Positions 42,240 through 52,959 of a stretch of DNA of 64,000 bases are shown here, one piece after another. The stretch comes from Telmatactis stephensoni (taxonomy: Eukaryota; Cnidaria; Anthozoa; Actiniaria; Isophelliidae). Position numbers and translations under genes: made by a program. The notes beneath the pieces were generated by a model. It saw nothing but the letters and a program-made list of their open reading frames with translations. It had not been told where the DNA came from and did not search any database. Where the stretch lies: the NCBI GenBank assembly GCA_029948255.1, contig JALIZF010001727.1:415001-479000 (forward strand), given 5' to 3'. Position 1 is the first letter of the stretch; every line of letters begins with the position of its first letter.

Positions 42240-42333
42240 TTAACCATCACGGGCTTTTTTTGGTTCTCGATGTGAAACTTTTTTGCAAGCTTTGCGGACC
42301 TTTGCGGAACGTCTTCTGCGGCGCCAACAATCA
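42240..42333 (-). CDS. Small secreted peptide gene, copy 2, exon 2 (no acidic tail)
   Basis: Same acceptor (TATGTGTACAG) and phase as copy 1. It reads SDCWRRRRRSAKVRKACKKV then SHREPKKARDG and a stop, giving a ~51-residue precursor. It is strongly basic with two Cys and lacks the acidic tail. The sequence around the stop (AAAAAAAGCCCGTGATGG) aligns with AAAAAAGGCCGTGATGG of copy 1 with an indel, so the tail was lost by frameshift. It may be a pseudogene or a shortened variant. Confidence 0.6.
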
Positions 42334-42607
42334 CTGTACACATATAGAAGGATCATTAGAGGGATTTTGTTGTCTATATCTGCAATTCTGCTTCAATCTA
42401 TCCATCCTTCCATCTTTCAATTCATTTATATGCATAATCATTTATCCATCCATATACACACATATGCATCCGATCTTTTACTTACATATTCTTTCTCTCT
42501 CTCTTTCTTTCTCTTTCTCTCTTTTTTTCGTTCTTTCTTCCTTCCTTTTTCCTCCTTTCTTCTTTTCTTTCTTTCTTCCAACTGCGCGCAATGCAAAATC
42601 AACTCAC

Positions 42608-42669
42608 CTTTCTTGGATTGCCAAAACCAAGAGAACCAACACAATACCAATTAAGAACTTGCGATTCAT
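42608..42669 (-). CDS. Small secreted peptide gene, copy 2, exon 1 (signal peptide)
   Basis: ATG at 42,669. It encodes MNRKFLIGIVLVLLVLAIQE with the same length and phase as copy 1 and donor GTGAGT. The signal peptide is intact although the C-terminal half of the gene has changed. Confidence 0.75.
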
Positions 42670-42739
42670 CTTTATACTGAAGGACCGATGGAAGAAATAT
42701 CCTGAAAAAAAAAATGATCCAACTAACTCAAATTCTTAA

Positions 42740-42948
42740 AAAAGGCCAATAAAGTGAACACGTTTACTTCGCGAAAGAGAACATAATTATGTACTACCAA
42801 GAGTCAACACAGAACGCTACAAGCAAGCATTTATAAATCGTTGTCTATTTTTTACGCCATATTGGAGTTGGAGCTGATGTTCTTGCTTAGCCACTGGCTT
42901 ACATCTTCGATCTTTCTATATACGCACTGGTCTTGGACTGTCTAAAGG
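42740..42948. other. 5' flank of copy 2, nothing else recognised
   Basis: Diverges from the upstream flank of copies 1 and 3 soon after AAAGGCCAATAAAGTGAA. Confidence 0.5.
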
Positions 42949-43142
42949 TTGTTCATATATCAGACTACTTCTCAACAAAGTTGCACGTCAAAATTAGTGC
43001 TCCGTCAGCGTACTCCACTAAGACATGAAATTGGATTGAATTTTATCAAAATTTATGTAAAAACGTTTAGTGCTCAAAAAAATCTCTCGGTCAACTGTTT
43101 TCTCCCTTTCGTGAGAAGTAGTCTGATATATGAGCAACGTAT
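42949..43142. repeat. Inverted repeat
   Basis: TGTTCATATATCAGACTACTTCTCA at the left is mirrored by TGAGAAGTAGTCTGATATATGAGCAA at the right, ~25-bp arms around ~145 bp. Confidence 0.75.
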
Positions 43143-43479
43143 TGACAGTCGAATAGTTGTCATGTTGCTTTGCTTTTAAAATTATCGAGTCGAAACCTGA
43201 TAATAAATTGCTTTTTGGGGTTAAAAATTTGCGCCTTGAATGTTTCAAAATCTGTTTATACGAATTTCTCCAAAAATATTAATGCCTTGTATGACGTTTT
43301 AAAAGTTTAGGTCAAAAAACGCGTAAAATTGTTTGGAATCTAAAACGGTGACGTCATCGTTTCGTCGCTATGGTAACCCCGATGTAAACAAAACACATAC
43401 CATTAACAACTTCAATTTTTATGTAGTAAGTGAACGAAAGGTCATAACTGTGAGTGCTTTCATGTAAGAACTACTGACA

Positions 43480-45045
43480 GCCATTTCAAGTTGACCGGTC
43501 GAGCACTGCAGAAATTGTAGGAAGCGGCCTTAAACTCGATGTTTTGTACACTTCTTCACTTTGGGCACGGTAATGCACCCTTAAGTTCTTTTGAAAATTA
43601 TATTCTTTGTTTGCAATAAATTCATGATAAGATCTCTTCTCAAACATTACCTTGACACAGTGGACATAATAACACGTCGATATAGATTGTTCCTCGTCTT
43701 GCCTGAATTCTTTGCATTGTGCTATAAATGGCACTTTGGGGGGGGGGGGGAGGGGTCCGCTTTCAATGTCAAAAATCCTAAATGCATAACAGCTGGTAGG
43801 ATGCTTCGCCTGCTTGGATGATTTCATAGTGCTTGGATGATCCTAGTGTCATGTAAACACCCCCTAAGGTGCAATGCAAGGATAAGGACACGCAACTGAA
43901 TGAATTATCGACTTTAGTTGCGCTTCACTCAATTGGCGGCCGTTTGATCTTACGTTTACCACAGCTTCATCTAAGGATGAATGCTTTTCTGCGATAACTG
44001 GCACTTTCAACTTTCTTAAGACAGAGCACATCAGAAAATTTGACAAATTTTCAGGAGAACTCCAAATATACTGAATTCGTATTTTGTGAGAAAGACCTAG
44101 AAAGATGATTTATTGACTTTTCGTTGCGCTTCACGCTTCACGTCCGTGAAGCAGGGCTGTAGAGGCACGTAAATACGCGCGGATTTGCTGTGAAGTTCTA
44201 TCACCATCTATGGATGACTGCTTTTCATATTAATGTTTATAAGAAATGACGCTTTTGATTTCAAAACATCCAAAGGAAAGTGAGCATCAAAACATTTGAC
44301 AAACAGACCATTTATGTATTCCTATTGCTATTCCATCAAAATTCAAGCGCGTGAAACATTCCAAACCCCAATGTCCCCCACCTCCTAATTGATCAGACAA
44401 CTTCTGCTCTTCTAAATCTTAATCATCAGCGAAGTGTCTTCCCTTGTGTAAATATATACTAAGAAGAATTTCGTTTTGGTAAATTGCTTCAAAAACATAA
44501 CCGAACACATGAAAACGTAAATGAATAAATGAACAAGGTATTTCTTAAGTTTGAAAGCTTTTTTAAAGGGTTTAAGAAGCGTTCTAGAAACGATATGTTT
44601 TGGATCTTTTTAGGTTTCATACCGAAGACCACAGGTAGCCCAAAATATTAAGGTCTGGGAACCCCTGTCATAGTTTTGACTTTCACGAGGCAATTTTTCT
44701 TGCAACTTACAATGCAACGTCGTCCGCGATTCAAATCGGTCTATTGCTATATTACTCTCTGAAAAGAATTCGTCATTTGGTATCTCTGAGCTTGGTGTGT
44801 TGGTGTAAATCGATCTACCGTAGGAACTTTCTTATAGAAAAGGTTTATGAAACATATTAAATCTGGTTGCTAGGATTTCCTCTGAACTTGATCGTTTGTA
44901 GTTTCTGCAGAGATACTGCTGCTGCTATTCGCTGCTTGCTGCTTGGTAAATTTCCCGAAGCTTATGTCGCTGTTACAAGTGAGATATCATTTATATTTGT
45001 ATCGTGCCAGTTGAGGAAGTCTTTTGTTTAATTGGCATCTACGCA
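43480..45045. repeat. Segmental blocks W-X-V-Y, copy 2
   Basis: Upstream flank of peptide copy 2. W (about 43,480-43,860) matches 47,590-47,830; X (43,885-44,315) matches 38,430-38,880; V (44,345-44,640, starting CAAGCGCGTGAAACATTCCA) matches 48,610-48,930; Y (44,670-45,045) matches 39,500-39,960. No coding gene recognised. A poly(G) run lies at 43,739. Confidence 0.7.
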
Positions 45046-45086
45046 ATTATAACAGCGATCGATAGGCTTTCGGGTACTTATTGGGA

Positions 45087-45441
45087 TCCGCCATCTTGGA
45101 GACATGACTCGATCAAAGGTCGGTAATGCGCATGCACCCTTGTTTTCGCGCGTTTTTTTCAATGCCCACGTGATTTTTTTAGACCAATCAGACCAATATC
45201 TATTATACATTTTGCTGCACAGGAGGAAAGTGAAATTTTACAGGATTGATATACCTCGATCTACCTTAGGTATCCCGAGTATTTATTCATCAAACTATAT
45301 GTTAACAACTCAAACTATAACAGCCTATGTTAATTTATAACAAATGTGTATTAGCTTATTGCAACCCCTTTGAAATTAAGTTTACTGACCACTGTTCAGC
45401 TATTTTACATTCACGTAACATTTATTTGATTAAGTGTCATG
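45087..45441. repeat. 3' flank of peptide copy 3, paralogous to 35,575-36,600
   Basis: CGCCATCTTGGAGACATGAC, GGTCGGTAATGCGCATGCAC and AGGATTGATATACCTCGA match the 3' flank of copy 1. It serves as the empty site for the MITE at 35,709-36,357 (single CTATTAT). Confidence 0.85.
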
Positions 45442-45445
45442 TTAA

Positions 45446-45989
45446 AGTGCTACTTTGATCAAAATTCGGTGAAATTATATTTTGCAGAAACTTCGTGAAA
45501 TAAATCTTCAAGTGTCTATTGATCACCAGTTAAAATATCTTTTTGGTATTCAAAAGGAAAGTACTAGATTTTTAGCGTTCTTTTTAGGTGTCAGTGACGT
45601 CATCTACTCAACTCATGGATATAATATACTCAATACATTTCTTTGTATTTTATGACTTGAATTATTCTTTTCAATTCTGCTCTAATAATTTTGCTTTAAA
45701 GAGTTTTCTTGTAGTTGTGTCAAGGATTAACTTCATGGCCAGTGATCTTCAATTGAAAAAATTGCACGGAGATATTTTGATTGCAAACTACAAAGAAATG
45801 TATGGAGTGAATCCATGAGTTGAGTCAATAACGTCGCTTAAACCTAAAAAGAACACTAAAAATTAATCTGGTACTTCCCTTTTGAATACCAAAAAGATAT
45901 TTTAACTGGTGATAAATAGACCTTTGAAGATATATTTCACGAAGTTTCTGCTAAATAGAATTTCACCGATTTTTGATCAAAGCAACACT
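45446..45989. mobile_element. Fold-back MITE in the 3' UTR region of peptide copy 3 (TTAA target)
   Basis: Long inverted arms from AGTGCTACTTTGATCAAAAT to TTTTGATCAAAGCAACACT, with TTAA on both sides (45,442-45,445; 45,990-45,993). The paralogous site in copy 1 (about 36,597-36,610) reads CACGTTTAAAAGACTAAAGC with one TTAA and no insert. It lies between the stop codon of copy 3 (46,021) and its candidate AATAAA (45,421-45,426, - strand). Confidence 0.9.
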
Positions 45990-46020
45990 TTAAAGTGCTA
46001 AAGCTATAGAAATGCGCAAC

Positions 46021-46285
46021 TTATTTCATGGGGCGGTCGTTGTTGTCGTACAAATCGTTGTCATAATTATCGTTGTTTGGATCTTCACGATATGGCTTGG
46101 GGTTGTTTTCCATCGCTGGCTCGTTTTCATTCTTGTAATTGTCGAAGTCATTGTTGTCATACTTTGTATCTTCATTTGGTTTTGGCTTGTCTTCCATCAC
46201 GGCCTTTTTTTCGTTCACGTTGTGAGACATTTTTGTAAGCATTCCCGAACGTCTTCTCCGTTGCAAATTATTAAAAAAACAATCG
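46021..46285 (-). CDS. Small secreted peptide gene, copy 3, exon 2
   Basis: Acceptor CTGTGTACAG. With exon 1 it gives a ~108-residue precursor. It reads SDCFFNNLQRRRRSGMLTKM and SHNVNEKK, then AVMEDKPKPNEDTKYDNNDF as in copy 1, and a longer acidic end with NNDNYDNDLYDNNDRPMK. The acidic part is nearly unchanged between copies 1 and 3, while the segment just after the conserved SDC differs strongly. This pattern fits a conserved pro-region next to a fast-changing active segment. RRRR is a likely furin-type site (inferred). Confidence 0.78.
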
Positions 46286-46559
46286 CTGTACACAGATAGA
46301 AAGATCATTAGAGGGATTTTGATGCCTGTATCTGCAATTCTGCAGCTTCAATCTATCCCTCCTTCCATCTTTCAATTCATTTATATGCATAATAATTTAT
46401 CCATTTATATACACACACATGCATCGAATCTATTACTTACATTCTTTCTCTTTCTCTCTTTCTCTTTCATTCTCTCTTTCTCTTTCTCTCTCTTTCTTCC
46501 TTTCTTTTTTCCTCCTTTCTTTCTCCCAACTGCACACAATGCAAAATCAACTCAGTCAC

Positions 46560-46621
46560 CTTTCATGGATTGCCAAAACCAAGAGAACCAACACAATACC
46601 AATTAAGAACTTGCGATTCAT
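46560..46621 (-). CDS. Small secreted peptide gene, copy 3, exon 1 (signal peptide)
   Basis: ATG at 46,621. It encodes MNRKFLIGIVLVLLVLAIHE and ends GAAAG|GTGACT in phase 2. The intron to 46,286 contains a short pyrimidine microsatellite. The conserved 5' flank follows at 46,690-46,890. Confidence 0.8.
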
Positions 46622-46689
46622 CTTTATACTGAAGGACCGATGGAAGAAATAACCTGAAAAGAAAAATGATCCAACTAACTCAAATTCTT

Positions 46690-46890
46690 TAAAAAAAGCC
46701 AATAAAGTGAAGACCTCTTGACACCTCTCGCTTCGCATTCCAGAAGAATTAAGTGCCCGATGAAGAGTGAAGAACTGATCAATTCCTGATATAGTGCCAC
46801 GATTTTCTTTAATTGTTATGTTTTCTTTGAAATGTGATTTGCCATCAAACAGTTTTATGATAGTATAATTTTTACCTTTGAGTATATAAA
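46690..46890 (-). promoter_or_regulatory. Conserved 5' flank of the peptide genes (copy 3)
   Basis: Aligns closely with 37,730-37,950 upstream of copy 1, including CCTGATATAGTGCCACGATT and AACAGTTTTATGATAGTATA. Probable promoter or 5' UTR. Confidence 0.45.
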
Positions 46891-46899
46891 AAAGAAGTT

Positions 46900-47590
46900 T
46901 AGTTTATTTTAATTAAAACGAAACAAAACCACAAGATTGGTCCAACCATTATAAATTCCCCCATAGCTAGTGCGAATTTAGCGTCTGAATTCTAATGGAG
47001 CGACTGGCAATACTGCAAAATATTTTCTACAAAAATCTTTTTCAAATAAGCGTCTGCTCAAAAATATCCTGAGTAAGAGCCGTCTTGTACTTTACTCCGG
47101 AGTTGCTACTGACCAACTTGCCTAACTATTCACAGACAAGTTCTCACAAACATCTTTTCTTGTCCTGGTCCAGCGTTGTGAATAGTTCTTGATCTTTCGC
47201 TTTTGCTTGGCTACTTTGTCTCTTCCATCTGTTCTATCTATAGGTGTGGCAACGACTTCGGATAAGATGATGGTTTTAGAAGAATTTTTGCATGTCTTCT
47301 AATGCCCGTACTGGAAGTACGAGGAATAGGGTGGGGCACTATAGTCAGTTAGGTAGAAGGAACAGTACTTGTAAAGAATTATCACATTTCATGAAACAAC
47401 TAGTTAATGCAACAATTGTATTTTTAAAATTTTAAGTGAAATTAATTCCACATGTGTAAAACTGGAAGTATTGATTTTTGGGCGTGGCGCTACATCAGAA
47501 ATTAGTCAGCATGTTGCCTTCTATCTTCATGCCAATTTTCATGCTTGTACTGAGCAAAAAACTGAACAATTCTGCACCATATTCCTGCAC
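46900..47590. other. Intergenic, nothing recognised
   Basis: No coding frame or bounded repeat seen. A passage near 47,480-47,590 resembles 38,330-38,420 (GGGCGTGGC...CAATTCTGCACCAT), so it belongs to the triplicated segment. Confidence 0.55.
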
Positions 47591-49385
47591 TATCATGTAA
47601 ACACCCTCCTTAAAATTGATGTGATGTAGACTTCTTCACTTTGGGCACGGTAATGCACCCTTAAGTTCTTTTGAAAATCAAATTCTTTGTTTGCAATAAA
47701 TTCATGATAACATCTCTTCTCAAGCATTACTTTGACACAGAGGAAATAGAGAAATAATAACACGTCAATGAAATGGGCAAACATATATGCATATTCTAGA
47801 TTATTCCTCGTCTTGACTGAATAGACCATTTCACGGTTGTCGTGGCTCAACCTCAGCCTCGATATCGTGTAATATATTCTTTAGAATTGGACTACAGCCC
47901 GTGGAATTTTAAAGTGTTTCGATTGTTTGTTGATGTGTGCATTCCTTACCTTACCATGGGCTACAGTCGATTTCTAAAGAATATATTACACGCTGTCGAG
48001 GCTGAGGTTGAGCCACGACAACCGTGAAAATAACCTTTCTAGATCTTTCTCACAAAATACGAATTCAGTATATTTGGAGTTCTCCTGAAAATTTGTCAAA
48101 TTTTCTGATGTGCTCTTTCTTAAGAAAGCTGAAAGCGTCAGTTATCGCATGGAAAAGTATTCATCCTTAGATGCGGAAGCTGTGGTAAACGTAAGATCAA
48201 ACGGCCGCCAATTGAGTGCCAGCGTAACGAAAGTCGATAATTCATTCAGTTGCGTGTCCTTATCCTTGCAACTTAGGGGGGTGTTTACATAGCACTATAG
48301 AATCATCCTAGCAGGCGAACCATCCTACCAGGATTTTTGACATTGAAAGCGGACCTCCCAAAGCGCCATTTATAGCACAAAGAATAGACCATTATCGACT
48401 TTTCGTTGCGCTTCACGCTTCAAGTGCGTGCGCAAGGCGGGAGAGGCACGTAGATATGCATTTGCTGTGAAGTTCTGTCACCATCTATGGATGACTGCTT
48501 TTTATATCAGTGTTGATAAGAAATGACGATTGCGATTTCAAACATCAAAAAGAAAGTAAGCATGCATCAAAACATTTGACAAATAGATCATTGCTATTAA
48601 ACCATTAAAATTCAAGCGCGTGAAACATTCCAAACCATTCGATGCCCCCATCCCCTAAGTGATCAGACAACTTCTGCTCTTCTAAATTTTGATCATCAGC
48701 GAAGTGTCTTCCCTTGTGTAAATATATACTAAGAAGAATTTCGTTTTGGTAAATTGCTTCAAAAGCATAACCGAACATAAGGACCATAAGAAAACGTAAA
48801 TGAATAAATGAGCAAGGTATTTCTTAAGTTTGAAAGCTATTTTAAAGGGTTTAAGAAGCGTTCTCAGTAGAAACGATATGTTTTAAATCTTTTTAGCAGG
48901 CTTAGCTTCATACAGAAGACCACAGAGGTATCCCAAAATATTAAGGTTTGGGAACCCCTGTCATAGTTTTGACTTTCACGAGGAAATTTTTTTTTGCAAC
49001 TTGGGTCGTCCGCGATTCAAATCGGTCTATTGCTATATTAGTCTCTGAAAAGAATTCGTCATTTGGTATCTCTGATCTTGGTTTGTTAGTGTATAAATCT
49101 ACCGTAGGAATTTTCTTATAGAAAAGTTTTATGAAACATTTTAAAAAATTCAAAATAAACAAAAAGGTCTTTCACTACTTACAAAATATATTTGCTTGCT
49201 AGGATTTCCTCTGAACTTGATGGTCTGTAGTTTCTGCAGAGATACTGCTGCTGCTGCTACTCGGTGCTTGCTACTTGGTAAATTTCCCGAAGCTTAATAT
49301 GTCGCTGTTACAAGTGAGATATCATTTATATTTGTATCGTGCCAGTTGAGGAAGTCTTTTGTTTAATTAGCATCCATGCAAATTA
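47590..49385. repeat. Segmental blocks W-X-V-Y, copy 3, with an internal inversion
   Basis: W at 47,590-47,830, a hairpin MITE at 47,822-48,030, then part of X in inverted orientation (48,045-48,300, from ACGAATTCAGTATATTTGGA to GTGCGTGTCC-like TTGCGTGTCCTTATCC), part of W inverted (48,300-48,390), the rest of X in direct orientation (48,395-48,600), V (48,610-48,930) and Y (48,960-49,385). The inversion is bounded on one side by the hairpin MITE. Confidence 0.7.
47822..48030. mobile_element. Hairpin MITE, ATAGACCATTT family
   Basis: TAGACCATTTCACGGTTGTC and GTGGCTCAACCTCAGCCTCG are mirrored by CGAGGCTGAGGTTGAGCCAC and GACAACCGTGAAA. It shares GTGTAATATATTCTTTAGAA with the family member at 22,340-22,641. 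Confidence 0.85.
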
Positions 49386-49767
49386 TACCAGGGTTCGATA
49401 GCCTAGCGGGTACTTATTGGGCGTGACTGATGGAGAGATGTAAATAGATTTTAAGTTACATACAAATTTATATGCACATGTACTTGTTTGTACGTTTTAA
49501 GTTTTTCGAAGTGCATAAGACGGAGAATTCTGTCAAAAGTTTATTCCACATCGCGTAGAATCCTATTGTCCTCAGCGACATTTGCTACGGATGACTACCC
49601 AGCATACCAAATTAGGTCTAATATATGGATCTTGATTTCATTGGCCAGATTTATTCCCATGGGTTCTGATGACTTTGCTCGCAAAACTTGACATGTGTCA
49701 ATCAAGCTGTCTGTCAAAGTGACATGAGGTCTCTTATTCCCATCAGAGTTTAATCAATTATCAGCTG
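49386..49767. other. Intergenic, nothing recognised
   Basis: A 67-codon frame here has no recognisable domain. Confidence 0.55.
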
Positions 49768-49776
49768 TGTTATTTT

Positions 49777-50330
49777 TAGTCTCCCTCGCAGCCGTGTTTA
49801 GCCTCGTCACGCAACGCTCCCTCGGAAAAACACGGCTGCTTCAATGGGCGCTACATTCCATTCCAAGTCCTTAACCAATCAGAGCTTGACTCTCAAAATC
49901 AAGGAGTCATTCGCGCCAAAAATGCCAAAAGGTCTACATATAGCGTTCCGTTGACTTGGAGAATAATTGGATTAACCTCGGATCCCAAAACAACAGCTAG
50001 TTTACAAACACTTCACTTCGTTTCATTCGAAGTGTCTGGTATCATTTGAGAAATATACAAAGAAGAAAGTTTTACTGATCTTCCATCTGTATATATCTTT
50101 TCGTATTCAAAAATTTGAAACTTATTTTTGGTAGTGCAATGTTTACTCTCTTTGTGGTGTTGACAGATATAAAACTTATTTCCGGAACACGGGAAATGGA
50201 CCGTTTGTTGATGTATCTTCTGATTGGACAACTGATACAATTGGAATGGAATGTAGCGCCCATTGAAGCAGCCGTGTTTTTCCGAGGGAGCGTTGCGTGA
50301 CGAGGCTAAACACGGCTGCGAGGGAGACTA
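49777..50330. mobile_element. MITE with ~90-bp inverted ends and 9-bp target duplication
   Basis: Ends TAGTCTCCCTCGCAGCCGTG and CACGGCTGCGAGGGAGACTA. Arms continue through CGTCACGCAACGCTCCCTCG and AATGGGCGCTACATTCCATTCC. TGTTATTTT is repeated exactly outside (49,768-49,776 and 50,331-50,339). Long arms plus a 9-bp TSD are typical of Mutator-like elements (class inferred). Confidence 0.92.
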
Positions 50331-50339
50331 TGTTATTTT

Positions 50340-50999
50340 GTAAACTCTATAAAGATTACTGGCGTAACACGTAGCGGTTAGCAGTCGAACCAAAGCGGAC
50401 AAACATTGAGAGTATCAAGCTAGTATGGTTTCACCAGCGTTAATTCTCGTTTATGAAAACTGTTTTCTTTGATAAACAAAATCAGTTTGAAAAATCATAG
50501 TTCGTAATCTTTCAGAGCCGTCGATCTTTTGAAAAAATATTTGATCATGCGACGTATCTATAAATAAATGTATTTCTGTTTCACTGATTGTTAACATGAA
50601 CTTCGATCTAAATATCACACGCCAATTGCAAATTGTAAACAATGTTGTAGAAAGCGTGAATGAACTCGAATGAACTTAGCTGACAAAACTTTCGAATCTT
50701 GTCAATTTTCAAATTATTTATTAAAACAGTTCTTGCGTTTTCTGTAGTTGTAAAATGCAGAATTATCAGTCTGAGTGTCGTTACCCCCGAAGTCACTCCG
50801 CCCGAAATTTAGGTCGTTCCGCCCGATATCTAAGTCGATACGCCCGATGAACGAAAGTTTATTTGTAAATACTGTGTCACTGTGTTATATGGAGCAGTTA
50901 AAAGTGACATTATTGAGTTTCTTTATATAATTCAAATTAAAAGAAATGACCAGAAATGATCGAGTCTTATTGAGTTCATGTGAGTTGGCAACCATCAGT
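50340..50999. other. Intergenic, nothing recognised
   Basis: At 50,790-50,850, CCGCCCGAAATTTAGGTCG-type phrases repeat three times. No gene seen. Confidence 0.55.
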
Positions 51000-51770
51000 A
51001 CCTGTGTCAAATGTCTTTCGCTTCTAATCACATGCGAGATATATGTTAAGGATAACGGTCAATATTTATATCTGTTAAGGATAAGGGTCAATGTTTCCAC
51101 CTGTAGGACATTTGGAAATACTTTTTATATTTGACTAGCTAATCAAAATCATCACCAAAACAAGTGGTTAAATTACAACTTAGGTTTGATAACAGTCAAC
51201 TTGTTGGCGTTGTCAAGTCGCCACCCAGGGAAAGTTTTTTGCTTCTAATGACTCTAATTACACTCGAAATATCTGTTAAGGATTTGGATCAATGTTTGTA
51301 TTTGAAAGATACTTTAAATTGATAATGATGATATTTGTCTTTTGAATAAAAATCATCACCAAAACAAGTGGTTAAATTACAACTTAAGTTTGTTTACAGT
51401 CAACTTGTTGGCGTTGTCAAGGCGAAAGTTTTTTGCTTCTAATGACTCTGATTACACTCGATATATCTGTTAAGGATTTGGATCAATGTTTGTATTTGAA
51501 AGATATTTTAGAATGATGCTATTTGTCTTTTGAACAAAAATCATCACCAAAACAAGTGGTTAAATTACAACTTAGGTTTGTTTACAGTCAACTTGTTGGC
51601 GTTGTCAAGTCGCCACCCGGCGAAGGTTTTTTGCTTCTAATGACCCATTACACTCGAAATATCTGTTAAGGATTTGAATCAATGTTTGTATTTGAAAGAT
51701 ACTTTAAAATGATGTTGCTATTTGTCTTGTAAATGAAAATTATCACCAAAAACTTGCCATTCATCAGTCG
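51000..51770. repeat. ~195-bp tandem repeat, about four copies
   Basis: Each unit runs through TTTGCTTCTAATGACTCTAA, ATCTGTTAAGGATTTGGATC, ATCATCACCAAAACAAGTGG and ACAGTCAACTTGTTGGCGTT to GTCAAGTCGCCACCC. The outer units are more diverged. Confidence 0.88.
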
Positions 51771-52959
51771 CAAAAGCGAATTACCCGTTTTCTTTTGATA
51801 ATGTAAAGCTACAAGAATTTTATGATCCCTGCACTTTTGAACACTACTGTAAACAGTTTATTAAGCAACAGTGGTCTAACACAAGAAAATCAAAGAAGTC
51901 AAAACTATTGAAAGTATTGAACTTGTCCCATTTGTCTCTGTTTTTATTAATTGGTAGGCAAGTTGCCGGTGTCATGACAACTCACAGTGCTTCAGTTTGA
52001 AAAATAATACCAAAACAAGTTGAATAGTTTTATTGAAAAGGTACAGGAACTCAATATCTTCCTCAACTCAGGTCAAACATTTGCTGTTGGAGTTCACGCC
52101 ATTGTACTTTTGTTTTCATTGAAACACTCATTTGAACTTCAGTGTTTCTTTTAATTTCATCCTAGCTCGAAATAACTTTGCTGACTTTAAAACACCCATA
52201 ATTATATTATCTTGTCCTTACCTACTTGAGTAATTATAAGCCAAAGGGCATTGTTTGAGAGGGAGGAGCTTATCTTAGTGATCAAGCCGCGCGGGAAGTT
52301 CGAATACTCATTAGTATGCGTACGAACATAGATTCTAAAAAAACTAATTTTTCTATCAAAAATATTTATCCGAATTCGTTGATATTCACACAGTGAAAAG
52401 TTTAAAGTTTGAAGTTTCATGTTCTCATGCTAACAGGACCAATTAATTAAAACGTCGCCGAGAAAATGAAGCTGATGTGTTCATCCATACATTTTTGTCT
52501 CAAAATGTCCAATATTCAGCTCAATTTTTCTAGCAAAAATTTTTGTCTAATATTTTTTAAAATAACAGAACATCAATCTCTAATATGTGCATTTCAATGC
52601 CCAAATGCTAACAAAGGAAATTTGTGAAAGGAAGTAGCAATAAAAATACTTTATAAATCGCCTCTTAGTCACTTTCTTTGTATTTTGACCGATTAATGAG
52701 ATGCAAATGAGGTTTTACGAGGGTTTGCGAGTTCAGCGAACCGTGTCCAAAGTCGCTTGATTCTACGCGATGATAAAAATTATTTATAAAGAATTATAGA
52801 ATTCTGTAGAATTTGATTGACGAGTTTTGAATTGTTCCAGTTGGCTACTCATTACATTTCTGCACGGCGAATGTTAAACAAATACTTGAGCTTGATTGAT
52901 TTCTAGCCACGGCTTGAGATAATTCATACTATTTAGATACCTTTTGAACAATTATTTAT
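51771..52959. other. Intergenic, nothing recognised
   Basis: No coding frame, RNA gene or bounded repeat recognised. Confidence 0.6.

Noticed and set aside
42131..42739. 202-codon + strand frame across peptide copy 2
   Set aside because: It is antisense to the conserved two-exon - strand gene and includes its intron microsatellite. No conservation of this frame in copies 1 and 3.
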